From positions 1-64,000 of the forward strand of contig NZ_JAMQGO010000008.1 in the NCBI RefSeq assembly GCF_023703375.1: a stretch of DNA of 64,000 bases, written 5' to 3'. The notes under the pieces are model-generated. The model had not been told where the DNA came from. It saw only the letters and a program-made list of their open reading frames with translations, and made no database searches. Below, piece by piece: positions 8,856 to 18,421 of the stretch. This stretch comes from Lutimaribacter degradans (lineage in GTDB: Bacteria > Pseudomonadota > Alphaproteobacteria > Rhodobacterales > Rhodobacteraceae). The position numbers were made by a program, and so were the translations under genes. Numbering within the stretch: the stretch's first letter is position 1; every line of letters begins with the position of its first letter.

Positions 8856-9232
8856 GTGTCATCCTCCATCTCGGCATAGGTCTGCTTGGCCAGTTTCAGC
8901 GCGTGGTTTGCGCGCGGCACACCGGCATAGATCGCGACGTGCTGGAACACTTCTTGCACGTCCTGCTTGCTGGCGCCGGTGCGGGCGGTGGCGCGGATAT
9001 GCATCGGGATCTCGTCGAAATTTCCCATCGCTGCCAAAAGCGCCAGCGTCAGCATGGACCGTTCGCGCGGGCTGATGGCGTCACTGGCCCAGACCGTGCC
9101 CCAGGCGCCTTCGGTGATCAGCGTCTGAAAGGGGGCGTCAAACTCGGTTTTCGCGGCCTCGGCGCGGTCAACATGCGCGTCGCCCAAGACGCGGCGGCGC
9201 ACCTCCATTCCCTTGTCATGGCGATCAGACAT
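8852..9232 (-). CDS. pcaC: 4-carboxymuconolactone decarboxylase
   Basis: A 126-aa single-domain carboxymuconolactone decarboxylase that converts 4-carboxymuconolactone to 3-oxoadipate enol-lactone. It shows the family core: RSMLTLALLAAMG, DEIPMHIRATARTGAS and the EVFQHVAIYAGVPRA helix. It lacks the CxxC of AhpD-type relatives (compare the gene at 44696). It overlaps pcaD by 8 bp upstream and pcaH by 4 bp downstream. Some bacteria fuse this protein to PcaD (PcaL); here the two are separate but overlapping. Confidence 0.93.
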   Translation of the reverse strand: MSDRHDKGMEVRRRVLGDAHVDRAEAAKTEFDAPFQTLITEGAWGTVWASDAISPRERSMLTLALLAAMGNFDEIPMHIRATARTGASKQDVQEVFQHVAIYAGVPRANHALKLAKQTYAEMEDDT

Positions 9233-10012
9233 GGCCGGTATCTGCGATGAAGCCGTTCAGGATGCGGGCATATTCCTCGGGTTTTTCCACGCAGGGCAGG
9301 TGCCCCGCGCCGCGGATCAGTTCGAATTTGGAACCCGGGACCAGATCGACGGTTTCGCGCACCAGGTCGGGCGGGGTCGATCCGTCTTCGGAGCCGGCAA
9401 TTCCAAGCGCGGGCAGGCGCAAGCCGCTTGTGGGCGTGTAGAAATCGGTGCCCGATATCGCGGCCGAACATCCCGCGTAGCCCTCAGCCGGCTGGCGCAC
9501 CAGCATGTTGCGCCAGGCGTGAAACTCGTCCGTTTTGCGGAATGCGGCAGAAAACCACCGCTCCATGACCGCGTCGGCCAGCGCCTCGATCCCGCCGGCG
9601 TGAACCGCGGCGATACGCTCATCCCACATTTGCGGCGTGCCGATCTTGGCGCCGGTGTTCGACAATACCACGGCGCGCACCTGGTCCATCCGCTTGACCG
9701 CCAGCCCTTGCGCGATCATGCCGCCGATGGACAGCCCGACCAGCAGGCAATCGCGCACCTCCAGGTGGTCGAGCAGGCGCTCCAGGTCGTTTACCAGCGT
9801 GCCCATCTTGTAGGGGCCGGGCGTGGCCTGCGTCAGCCCATGCCCGCGCTTGTCATATCGTATGATGCGCAAACCTGAAGGCAGCATGGGCACGATCTTG
9901 TCCCAAAGCCGCAGATCGGTGCCCAGTGAATTTGCGAAAACGATGGGCGTGCCGTTCGGGTCGCCCTCATCGGTATAGTGAATTTTCAGATCGTTCAGAT
10001 CGGCAACACGCA

Positions 10013-10013
<1 letters not shown>
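9225..10013 (-). CDS. pcaD: 3-oxoadipate enol-lactonase
   Basis: A 262-aa alpha/beta hydrolase that opens 3-oxoadipate enol-lactone to 3-oxoadipate. The nucleophile is S95 in GLSIGG. D210 (GSEDGSTPP) and H238 (GAGHLPCVE) complete the triad, and YDKRGHGLT matches the PcaD subgroup. The ATG shares its last base with the pobA stop (TGATG overlap). The next steps (pcaIJ, pcaF) are not in this window and must lie elsewhere. Confidence 0.93.
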
Positions 10014-11233
<1,220 letters not shown>

Positions 11234-11301
11234 TCAATCAATTTCGACCCATCGCACCCCTTCGTTCTGACAGTCAAATCGCCTTTGGGAAAACCAACAG
11301 T

Positions 11302-11314
11302 GTATGGCGCATAC
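11302..11314. promoter_or_regulatory. Candidate operator in the pobA/SRAP divergent spacer
   Basis: A perfect inverted repeat GTATG-GCG-CATAC lies 120 bp upstream of the pobA start and 39 bp upstream of the SRAP start, in a 170-bp spacer. It is the most symmetrical short element there. A regulator of the pob-pca operon (IclR- or LysR-type in other bacteria) or a repressor of the SRAP gene could use it. There is no direct evidence for either. Confidence 0.3.
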
Positions 11315-11352
11315 GCCTTTGGATTGGCGGCGCTTCAATGTAGTCTGCTTTC

Positions 11353-12021
11353 ATGTGTGGACGTTTCGCCCTGACCATGCCCCCCGACGCGATGGCGCAG
11401 CTTTTCGATGCGACTTTGGCCAATGACCTGCCCGATGTGCCCGATTACAACATCTGCCCCACAAACCAGGTTCTTGGCGTTGTATCGGGCGCGCAGGGGC
11501 GCCGGATCGGGGCGATGCGCTGGGGGTTCTTGCCGCATTGGTACAAGTCACCCACCGACGGACCATTATTGATCAATGCGCGCGCCGAAACTATCGCCGA
11601 CAAGCCGGCCTTTCGCAGCGCCGTGCGCAAGCGGCGCTGCCTGATCGCTGCTGACGGGTTTTACGAATGGGAAAAGGATTCAGAGGGCAGCCGGCTGCCC
11701 TGGTTTGTCACGCGCAGTGACGGCGCGCCGATGATATTTGCCGGCGTCTGGCAGATGTGGGGGCCTGAAGAGGCGCGTCTTCCGACCTGTGCCATCGTCA
11801 CGACCGAGGCCGGGCCCGACATTGCGACGATCCATCACCGCCAGCCGGTGATCCTCGATCCGGGCGACTGGCCGCTGTGGTTGGGCGAGGCGGGCAAGGG
11901 GGCGGCGAAATGCCTTCGGGCCACCCCTTCAGGCGGCCTGAAGGCCTGGCGCGTCGATCCGCGCGTCAATTCCAACCGGGCCAGCGGGCCGGACCTGATC
12001 CGCCCGCTGGATGCGGCGTGA
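11353..12021 (+). CDS. SRAP family abasic-site DNA-protein crosslink protein (HMCES/YedK type)
   Basis: A 222-aa member of the SOS response-associated peptidase family. It shields abasic sites in single-stranded DNA by forming a thiazolidine crosslink through its second residue. All known key residues are present: C2 after removal of Met1 (MCGRF), N75 (INARAET), E105 (FYEWE) and H161/H162 (IHHRQPVIL). Full length is conserved, so it should be active. It is divergent from pobA and ends immediately next to the following minus-strand gene with no spacer. No LexA-type operator stands out upstream. Confidence 0.92.
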   Translation: MCGRFALTMPPDAMAQLFDATLANDLPDVPDYNICPTNQVLGVVSGAQGRRIGAMRWGFLPHWYKSPTDGPLLINARAETIADKPAFRSAVRKRRCLIAADGFYEWEKDSEGSRLPWFVTRSDGAPMIFAGVWQMWGPEEARLPTCAIVTTEAGPDIATIHHRQPVILDPGDWPLWLGEAGKGAAKCLRATPSGGLKAWRVDPRVNSNRASGPDLIRPLDAA

Positions 12022-12432
12022 TCAATCCTCGTCCAGCGGCGCGGGGGCAAAGCTGAAGACACCGCGCATGGTCTTGCCGGTTTCGTCGGTGTCGGCCTCG
12101 TCCTCGGCGGGAATACCACTCTCGCCGATGTTGTCGCCTTCGCCCGCCGTCGTGATGGATTTGCCGTAATACTGGTTCGGCATCGCGTCGACGATCGTCA
12201 GGGTATATTCTTCGCCGCTATTCAGCGTCGGCGTGACAAAGTGATACTGGTCGCCAAAGACCAGGCGCGGCACATCGTCGGTATTGTAGATCACGACGGT
12301 ATCGCCCGGCTGCACATATGTGGTTTCGGGAAAGAAGGCCCCGGCAACGATCGCGACTTCATGCTCGGCGGCATGCACGCCACCGGTCATCAATCCCAAT
12401 GCAAGCGCCGCGGCAGCAGTTATGCGGAACAT
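12022..12432 (-). CDS. Small secreted protein, cupredoxin-like fold suspected
   Basis: A 136-aa protein with a clear Sec signal peptide (residues 1-22, ending VHA before AEHEV). The mature part contains GAFFPETTYVQPGDTVVIYN, a strand-turn pattern like plastocyanin/azurin-type domains, but a full set of copper ligands is not evident: one His follows in QYHFV and no Cys is present. The tail (about 105-125) is rich in Asp and Glu. Its stop abuts the SRAP stop on the other strand. A periplasmic role is likely; copper binding is uncertain. Confidence 0.65.
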   Translation of the reverse strand: MFRITAAAALALGLMTGGVHAAEHEVAIVAGAFFPETTYVQPGDTVVIYNTDDVPRLVFGDQYHFVTPTLNSGEEYTLTIVDAMPNQYYGKSITTAGEGDNIGESGIPAEDEADTDETGKTMRGVFSFAPAPLDED

Positions 12433-12546
12433 GACGTGTCTCCTGTCAACAAGCGCCCCACCCGTCGCAGAATCATAAGGTTAATTCTTACGTGACGAAT
12501 GCGGCAGGAATTGGGCGGCCATGACGGTTTTCGCCTGCGGGCTCTG

Positions 12547-14175
12547 TCAGATCCGCATCCGCGGCACGTCATGCGGGTCAAGCCGCAACTCGATCAGCAG
12601 TGGGCGGTCGCGCTTGTCGATCTCGGGCAGGGCGGCCTCAAGCTCGTCATCCGAGGTCACGAGGATGCCTTTCCCGCCAAGCGCCGTGGCCACCTCGGCA
12701 AAGGATGGCCAATCGAATTGCGACAGGCCCGGGTCCATGCTGCGATCGAGGAACTGGATATGTTCGGCGCCATAGGCACTGTCGTTGCACACGATCACGA
12801 TCAGGTCCTGTTTCAGGCGCACGGCCGTGTTGAACTCGTTGATTCCGCCCATCATGAAACCGCCATCGCCGGTAAACAGCACCACCGGCCGGTCGGGGGC
12901 GGCTATTCCCGCACCGATGGCCACCTGCAAGCCCAGCCCGATCGAGCCGAAATTGGTCGTGGCGATAAAGCTGCGCGCGTCGGGCGCCGAGATGCGGCAC
13001 CAGACTTCGGTCATGAAGCGCCCGCCATCGGTGGTCAGCAGCCGGTTTTCCGGCAGGGCGGTTTCCAGCCGCTCCAGCGCCTGCACGAAATTGATGCAGC
13101 CCGAGGCCGTTTTGCCCTCGCGGCCGACCGGGTGGGTTGTCAGCTCGTTCATGTCGAGCTCCTTGGAAAAGCCCGTTGGTGCAATCTCGGCCTCGTCCAA
13201 CCACCAGAGTATATTGTCGGCAGTCAGCCCCGCATCGGCAATAAGCGCCGCATCGGGGTGATAATTGCGCGCTGCGGCGGCCAGGTCATCGTTGATCTGC
13301 ACAACGCGCTTGCCCTTCATCAGCTTGCCTTGATCGGTAGTGAAATGGTGCAAGCTGGCACCAAAGGCCACCACGCAATCGGCCTTGGCGATCACATCGT
13401 AGGCGGCGGGCGTGCTGAGTGTGCCGAAAATGCCCATGTTGGCGGGGTGGCCGTTGAAAAGGCTCTTGGCCTTCAGCGTGGTGGCAAGCGGTGCCTCCAT
13501 TCGTTCGGCCAGGGCGATGATCTGTTCGCGTGCGTCGAGCGCGCCAACACCTGCCAGGATGATCGGCCGTTTGGCCGAGGCGATCATGCCCACGGCCTCA
13601 TCCAGGTCGTCGCCCTCGGGCACATAGGAGGGGGCACCGAAGACCGGGAAAGCATGTTTCACATGCGCCACCTCGGCCCACATGAAATCGGCGGGCATGT
13701 TCAACACGATGGGCCGCCGTTCCACCCGTGCGCGGTGGAACGCATGTGCCACGTCGTAACTGGCGGTTTCGGGCGAGCGCATCTGTTCAAAGCCCGCGCC
13801 CGTGGTCTTGACCACCTCGCGCTGATCGATGTTCTGCAGGTTCTGGGGGGCCATCACCGACGTGTCACCCGCCAGCAGCACCATCGGGATATTGCCGCGC
13901 GCCCCTTCGGTCAGGGCCGTGACGCAATTGGTCAGCGCCGGCCCGTGGGTCACCGTGGCCACGCCTACCTTTTGCGCGATGCGGGCATAGGCCTGCGCCA
14001 TCAGCACGGCGCTGCCCTCGTAGGCCACGGGCACGAAATTTCCGCTGCAGCCGCGCACGTAATGGTCGACCATGAAAAGGTTGGCATCGCCCATCAACCC
14101 GAACATGGTGTCCAACCCCTGGTCGGTTACCGCCCGGGCAATGGATTGATAGGTGTAATTCTTGCTGTCGGCCAT
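12547..14175 (-). CDS. Thiamine-diphosphate-dependent enzyme (acetolactate synthase/decarboxylase family)
   Basis: A 542-aa enzyme with the three-domain ThDP fold. The N-terminal PYR domain holds the catalytic glutamate E53 (AYEGSAVLMA). The C-terminal PP domain carries GDGGFMMGGINEF...VCNDSAYG, the Mg/ThDP motif. It differs from true acetolactate synthase in several loops and has no partner small subunit nearby. A 2-oxoacid decarboxylase, an acetolactate synthase-like carboligase or a sulfoacetaldehyde-type lyase are all possible. The gene stands alone and is read away from tRNA-Gly. Confidence 0.8.
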   Translation of the reverse strand: MADSKNYTYQSIARAVTDQGLDTMFGLMGDANLFMVDHYVRGCSGNFVPVAYEGSAVLMAQAYARIAQKVGVATVTHGPALTNCVTALTEGARGNIPMVLLAGDTSVMAPQNLQNIDQREVVKTTGAGFEQMRSPETASYDVAHAFHRARVERRPIVLNMPADFMWAEVAHVKHAFPVFGAPSYVPEGDDLDEAVGMIASAKRPIILAGVGALDAREQIIALAERMEAPLATTLKAKSLFNGHPANMGIFGTLSTPAAYDVIAKADCVVAFGASLHHFTTDQGKLMKGKRVVQINDDLAAAARNYHPDAALIADAGLTADNILWWLDEAEIAPTGFSKELDMNELTTHPVGREGKTASGCINFVQALERLETALPENRLLTTDGGRFMTEVWCRISAPDARSFIATTNFGSIGLGLQVAIGAGIAAPDRPVVLFTGDGGFMMGGINEFNTAVRLKQDLIVIVCNDSAYGAEHIQFLDRSMDPGLSQFDWPSFAEVATALGGKGILVTSDDELEAALPEIDKRDRPLLIELRLDPHDVPRMRI

Positions 14176-14289
14176 GGTGATTGTCTGCCTTGTGGTCGTG
14201 TCTGATTGCCGGGTGCCCGGGCGGGTAAGGGGTGTTGTGTATGAACCGCTTGACCGCCATTCTGACCTGCTCTAAGCAACAGTGGCCCC

Positions 14290-14363
14290 GCGGGTATAGC
14301 TTAATGGTAAAGCCCCTGCCTTCCAAGCAGGTTATGTCGGTTCGATTCCGTCTACCCGCTCCA
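14290..14363 (+). tRNA. tRNA-Gly (anticodon TCC)
   Basis: A 74-nt cloverleaf with an encoded CCA end (14361-14363). The acceptor stem GCGGGTA (14290-14296) pairs with TACCCGC (14353-14359). The anticodon loop CTTCCAA sits between CCTGC and GCAGG, giving anticodon TCC for GGA/GGG codons. The T-arm GGTTCGATTCC is canonical. It is the only tRNA found in the window. Confidence 0.96.
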
Positions 14364-14457
14364 TCCTTTCTTGAATGGCCATTGCGACACCCTGCCGCTT
14401 TTCAAGCGTGGTTTCGCCTCCAGGTTTGTCTTGCGAACGGACACAATGGAGGACGCA

Positions 14458-14589
14458 ATGTTCAGGGGACTGACCCGCTCAATCATCATAGTAAGCGTGT
14501 TCATGCTGGGGCTTCCGGCAGCCATGATGCTGGCCATGGATGGTGGCGATTGGCTGGAGCGATTCCGGCTGATGTCACCGATTTTCTGA
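14458..14589 (+). CDS. Possible 43-aa single-pass membrane peptide
   Basis: A short frame directly after tRNA-Gly, with a good ribosome site (GGAGG at 14449-14453, 4 nt before the ATG). The peptide has a basic start, MFRGLTRS, then one hydrophobic segment of about 20 residues (IIIVSVFMLGLPAAMMLAM), then a short charged tail. It ends shortly before a hairpin at 14598-14623, so tRNA and peptide could share a transcript. I recognise no family. The ribosome site, hydrophobic profile and 3' hairpin support it; its small size leaves real doubt. Confidence 0.42.
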   Translation: MFRGLTRSIIIVSVFMLGLPAAMMLAMDGGDWLERFRLMSPIF

Positions 14590-14597
14590 TGTGACAG

Positions 14598-14623
14598 GCC
14601 CGGGCCGGTTATCCGGTCCGGGC
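14598..14623 (+). terminator. Hairpin after tRNA-Gly/small peptide
   Basis: An 11-bp stem, GCCCGG-G-CCGG / CCGG-T-CCGGGC, with a TTAT loop and one G-U pair, starts 9 bp after the small-peptide stop. The following bases (TGCTTGACCTT) are only weakly T-rich. It is probably a terminator for the tRNA transcript. Confidence 0.5.
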
Positions 14624-14657
14624 TGCTTGACCTTGTGCATATTGGGCGTAGGGTGCG

Positions 14658-14688
14658 CGGCGGGAGAAATCCCGCCGATGCGGCGGGA
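14658..14688 (+). promoter_or_regulatory. Mutually exclusive hairpin leader before the TRAP operon
   Basis: Three 8-nt segments lie in a row: CGGCGGGA (14658-14665), TCCCGCCG (14670-14677) and CGGCGGGA (14681-14688). The middle one is the exact complement of both flanking copies. It can form a perfect 8-bp stem with a GAAA tetraloop on the left, or a perfect 8-bp stem with an ATG loop on the right, but not both. The element ends 57 nt before the TRAP solute-binding protein start. Such an arrangement is typical of conditional attenuators or ribosome-access switches; no known riboswitch class is recognised. Confidence 0.45.
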
Positions 14689-14745
14689 TAGGCGCGCTAT
14701 CCGGTTACCCGGCTGCAACCGCGCCCTATGGGGAGGAGAAAGCCC

Positions 14746-15801
14746 ATGCAATTCAAGGCACTGACAGCGGCGCTGGCGCTGGGTGTGATGCCCGCCGCAA
14801 CCATCGCCGAAACCTACAACGTGACCGTGGCCGCGGGCCATCCGCCGGTGTTTCGTTGGGTGCGGATGATTTCCGAGCAATTCATCCCCACCGTGCAGGC
14901 CGAACTGGAAGGCACGGGCCACAGCATGAATTTTTCCGAGCAATTCGGTGGCTCCATTGCCGGCGTCGGTGAAGAGCTTGAAGCCGTCGAGGCAGGGCTT
15001 GCCGAAATCGGCACTTGCCAGTCGCTGTTCGACCCCGCGAAACTGGCGGTTCAGAACGTCAGTTATTACACGCCTTTCGTGTCGGCCGATGTGCGCCAGG
15101 TGGCCACGACCGTCGACGCCCTGCACGATGACAACGCCGACATGCTGCGCGCCTATGCCGACAACGGCGTGGTCTATATCGGGGCGCCCATCGGCATCGA
15201 CGATTACCTGCTGATGACCAATTTCCCCGTCGACAGCCTGGATGATCTGGACGGCCGCAAGATCGCGGCACCGGGTGCGGCGATCAACTGGTTGTCGGGC
15301 ACGGGTGCCGTCGGCGTGGCGGGCAACCTGACCACCTATTACAACGAGATCAAGACAGGCGTGTATGATGGCGTTCTGGTGTTTGCCAGCGCCGCGCTGC
15401 CTGGCAAGCTTTACGAGGTTGCGCCCTACATCACCAAGTTCGGGCTGGGTGCGCAATATGCCGGATCGCTTTGCGCGAACGAAGCATGGTATGACAGCCT
15501 GCCCGACGCGGTGAAGGCCGCGATGGACAAGGGCGCGGATGCCGCGATGGCGTGGTATCACGACGACCTGGAAAGCTTTGTCGACATCGCGCTGACCCAG
15601 ATGGACGAGGCGGGCGCCACCATCACCGAGGCGACCCCCGAAATGCGCCAGACCTGGGCTGCGAACATGGACAACGCGGCGAAAACCTGGGCCGAACAGC
15701 TTGACGCGCAGGGCCGGCCGGCCTCGAATATCTTGTCTGACTATATGGACGCGATGCGTGCCGCCGGCGCCACGCCGCTGCGGGACTGGGACAAGGAATA
15801 A
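14746..15801 (+). CDS. TRAP transporter solute-binding protein (DctP family)
   Basis: A 351-aa periplasmic receptor with a Sec signal peptide (about 1-20, cleavage before ETYN). The mature chain has the DctP-family pattern, including VEAGLAEIGTC near residue 85 and DGRKIAAPG near 170, a segment that normally leads to the conserved ligand-binding arginine. The start at 14746 follows GGAGGAG; a frame opening 18 nt earlier has no ribosome site. Downstream come the small and large permeases, a cyclase-family and an FAH-family hydrolase. The ligand may therefore be a cyclic or acyl carboxylate that these enzymes open, but this is inference. Confidence 0.9.
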   Translation: MQFKALTAALALGVMPAATIAETYNVTVAAGHPPVFRWVRMISEQFIPTVQAELEGTGHSMNFSEQFGGSIAGVGEELEAVEAGLAEIGTCQSLFDPAKLAVQNVSYYTPFVSADVRQVATTVDALHDDNADMLRAYADNGVVYIGAPIGIDDYLLMTNFPVDSLDDLDGRKIAAPGAAINWLSGTGAVGVAGNLTTYYNEIKTGVYDGVLVFASAALPGKLYEVAPYITKFGLGAQYAGSLCANEAWYDSLPDAVKAAMDKGADAAMAWYHDDLESFVDIALTQMDEAGATITEATPEMRQTWAANMDNAAKTWAEQLDAQGRPASNILSDYMDAMRAAGATPLRDWDKE

Positions 15802-15804
15802 GCC

Positions 15805-16311
15805 ATGCGGCGCATCTTGCGCGCACTTGACGGAGCGACCCAGGCCGCGAACGTGGCCGGGTCGCTGCTGATTCTGGCGCTGATGGTCTTGGTTGGACTT
15901 GACGTGGCCGGGCGCAACCTGTTCGGCGCACCCGTTCCGGGCGTGCCGGAAATGGTGACGCTGTCCATCGTGGCAATCGTGTTCCTGCAGATTCCGCAAG
16001 CGCTGCGGGCAGGGCGGATGACCCGGTCCGACGCCTTTCCCGGCTGGTTGAACCGTCGGGCCCCGGTTTTGGGCAAATTGCTGGAAACCCTGTTCGACCT
16101 CGCGGCCATCGCGGTGGTCTGGGTTATCCTGCGCCAGACCTGGCCGCTGTTCACCCGCGCGTGGGAACGTGGCGAATTCATCGGCGCGCTGGGTGATTTC
16201 ACCGCACCTGTCTGGCCCGTCAAGGCCACGATCCTGCTGGGCTGTACCCTGCTGTCCTTGCAATTCGCCGCCCGTATCTTGCGGCGCTGGGTCGGGGGAG
16301 CGCGCGCATGA
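15805..16311 (+). CDS. TRAP transporter small permease (DctQ family)
   Basis: A 168-aa inner-membrane protein with four predicted helices and the DctQ-type segment GLDVAGRNLFGAPVPGVPE after helix 1. It forms the stabilising small subunit of the Na+-driven transporter. It starts 3 bp after the receptor gene and overlaps the large permease start by four bases. Confidence 0.9.
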   Translation: MRRILRALDGATQAANVAGSLLILALMVLVGLDVAGRNLFGAPVPGVPEMVTLSIVAIVFLQIPQALRAGRMTRSDAFPGWLNRRAPVLGKLLETLFDLAAIAVVWVILRQTWPLFTRAWERGEFIGALGDFTAPVWPVKATILLGCTLLSLQFAARILRRWVGGARA

Positions 16312-17621
16312 GCCCCTTTGACATCGGCCTTATTGCGCTGGCGGCGATGTTCGGCACTGTCCTTTTGGGGCTTTATGTGCCGATTGCCCTGATGCTGTGT
16401 TCGTTTCTCGGGGTCTGGGCGATCAAGGGGTCGCCGCTGCTGGCGTCAAAACTGTTGGCGCTGGCGGCCAATGACGCGATTTCCAGCTATTTCTTCGGCG
16501 TGGTGCCATTATTCGTGTTGATGGGCTTTGTTGTGTCCGAGGCCGGGTTCGGACGAGATGCCTTTGACGTGGCCAATTCGATGTTCCGCAAGCTGAAGGG
16601 TGGGCTTGGCGTGGGTACGGTCGGGGCGAACGCGATTTTCGCGGCCATCACCGGCATATCGATTGCGTCGGCCGCCGTATTCACGAAGATTGCCGTGCCA
16701 CAGATGATCCGGCACGGATACGCGCCCCGCTTTGCCGTGGGGGTCGTGGCGGGCTCCAGCGTGCTGGGCATGATGATTCCGCCCTCATTGCTGCTCATCC
16801 TTTACGGTATCCTGACCGAACAAAGCATCGGTGACCTGTTCATCGCCGGTATCGGGCCGGGCATCCTGCTTGCCGTGTTCTTTGCGGTGGGCATCGTGGC
16901 GATGGCCGTTTTCACCCCGCGTTTCGTGGGCCGCCCCGACGCGGTTGACGAGGGCGGGTTGCCGCCAGCCGAGATGGCGCGCAAGGGCCTGCCCATCGCC
17001 GGGCTGATCGTGCTGGTTCTGGGCGGCATCTATGCCGGTATCTTTACCCCGGTCGAGGCGGGGGCGATGGGGGCCATCGGTGCACTGGCGCTGGGGGTCG
17101 CCATGGGCCGGCTGAACTGGTCCAAGCTTTGGCGGGTGCTGGTCGATACGGGCATGGTCACAGCCACGATCTGTTTCCTGATCATCGCGGCACAAATGTA
17201 TTCTCGCATGCTGGCCCTGTCGGGTGTTCCGGGCGGGCTGGGGGCCTGGGCTGCGGGGGCTGACCTCGGGTTCTGGGGCCTGATGCTGATTTACGTGCTC
17301 ATCGTGATCGCATTGGGCATGATATTGGACAGCTCGTCGATCATGCTTATCCTCGTGCCGTTGATGCTTCCTGTTGTCACGCCCATGGGAATCGACCTGG
17401 TGTGGTTCGGCATCGTCACGGTTCTTGCCGTGGAAATCGGCCTGTTGACCCCGCCCTTCGGCATATCCGTTTATGTCATCAAGGCGACGTTGGAGGATGA
17501 CAGCATCACGCTGGGCGACATCTTTCGCGGCGCCGCACCCTTTGCCTTGATGATGGTGGCGGTCTTGTTGATCGTCATCGCCATACCATCTGTCGCCACC
17601 GGCTTGGTGCCGGGGCGCTGA
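16308..17621 (+). CDS. TRAP transporter large permease (DctM family)
   Basis: A 437-aa membrane protein with about twelve helices. Characteristic DctM segments are PLFVLMGFVVSEAG, GVVAGSSVLGMMIPPSLLLILYG, FTPVEAGAMGAIGAL and LLTPPFGISVYVIKA. It is the Na+/solute translocating subunit. It overlaps the small permease by 4 bp, and the next gene starts 19 bp after its stop, so cyclase and transporter are likely co-transcribed. Confidence 0.92.
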   Translation: MSPFDIGLIALAAMFGTVLLGLYVPIALMLCSFLGVWAIKGSPLLASKLLALAANDAISSYFFGVVPLFVLMGFVVSEAGFGRDAFDVANSMFRKLKGGLGVGTVGANAIFAAITGISIASAAVFTKIAVPQMIRHGYAPRFAVGVVAGSSVLGMMIPPSLLLILYGILTEQSIGDLFIAGIGPGILLAVFFAVGIVAMAVFTPRFVGRPDAVDEGGLPPAEMARKGLPIAGLIVLVLGGIYAGIFTPVEAGAMGAIGALALGVAMGRLNWSKLWRVLVDTGMVTATICFLIIAAQMYSRMLALSGVPGGLGAWAAGADLGFWGLMLIYVLIVIALGMILDSSSIMLILVPLMLPVVTPMGIDLVWFGIVTVLAVEIGLLTPPFGISVYVIKATLEDDSITLGDIFRGAAPFALMMVAVLLIVIAIPSVATGLVPGR

Positions 17622-17640
17622 CCGTTAAAGGAGACACGCC

Positions 17641-18417
17641 ATGCCACGCCGTTTTGTCGATATATCCGTCCCGCTTGAGGCCGGGATCGCCAGCGACCCG
17701 CCGATCATGCTGCCCGAGATCGATTACCTCGATCACAAGATGACAGCGGGGCAGATCGCGGGCTTTTTTCCGGGGCTGAAAGAAAGCGACCTGCCCGGCG
17801 GCGATGGTTGGGCGGTCGAGATACTACGCATCAGCAGCCACAATGGCACGCATCTTGATGCGCCCTGGCACCACCATTCCACCATGAATAACGGCGAACG
17901 CGCGATCACCATCGACGAGGTGCCGTTGGAATGGTGTTTCGCACCGGGGGTGAAGCTGGATTTTCGTCACTTTCCGGATGGTCACCTGGTGAGCGCACAA
18001 GAGATCGAGGACGAGCTGAAGCGGATCGGCCACGAGTTGCAGCCGCTTGATATCGTCGTGGTCAATACCGGTGCGGGCGCCAGGTACGGGCAAGCGGACT
18101 ACGTCGATTCCGGTTGCGGCATGGGGCGTGAGGCCACGCTTTACCTGCTGGAGCGCGGCGTGCGCATCACCGGCACCGACGCCTGGAGCTGGGACGCGCC
18201 GTTTTCGCACACGGCAAAGAAATGGGCGGAAACTCATGACCCGAGCATTATCTGGGAAGGTCACCGCGCGTCGATCGACATTGGATACTGCCACATGGAA
18301 AAACTGGCCAACCTGGACAGCCTGCCGCCGACCGGCTTTACCATCAGCTGCTTTCCGATGAAGCTGAAGGGTGGTTCGGCCGGGTTCACGCGGGCTGTCG
18401 CGATTTTCGAGGAGTGA
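17641..18417 (+). CDS. Cyclase family protein (kynurenine formamidase-like metal hydrolase)
   Basis: A 258-aa hydrolase of the cyclase family. The metal-binding signature H67-N-G-T-H71-L-D73-A-P75-W-H77 is intact, with a further acidic/His pair in the C-terminal half. Members hydrolyse N-formylkynurenine, cyclic amides or lactones, or isatin. No kynurenine-pathway genes are nearby, so tryptophan breakdown is not supported. Together with the following FAH-type gene and the TRAP transporter it suggests a short pathway that opens a ring or amide and then cleaves a C-C bond. The substrate is unknown. Confidence 0.8.
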   Translation: MPRRFVDISVPLEAGIASDPPIMLPEIDYLDHKMTAGQIAGFFPGLKESDLPGGDGWAVEILRISSHNGTHLDAPWHHHSTMNNGERAITIDEVPLEWCFAPGVKLDFRHFPDGHLVSAQEIEDELKRIGHELQPLDIVVVNTGAGARYGQADYVDSGCGMGREATLYLLERGVRITGTDAWSWDAPFSHTAKKWAETHDPSIIWEGHRASIDIGYCHMEKLANLDSLPPTGFTISCFPMKLKGGSAGFTRAVAIFEE

Positions 18418-18421
18418 GCAC

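Noticed and set aside
12499..14205. Long open frame (568 codons) on the plus strand opposite the ThDP enzyme
   Set aside because: Its translation is His/Gly/Arg/Gln-rich with no recognisable domain, as expected for the antisense of a GC-rich gene. The opposite strand encodes a clear enzyme.
14575..16263. 562-codon minus-strand frame opposite the TRAP receptor and small permease
   Set aside because: Low-complexity antisense composition without motifs; the plus-strand TRAP genes have ribosome sites and family hallmarks.
17641..18417. Tryptophan/kynurenine degradation assignment for the cyclase gene
   Set aside because: No tryptophan dioxygenase or kynureninase is nearby, and the neighbours are a TRAP transporter and an FAH enzyme.
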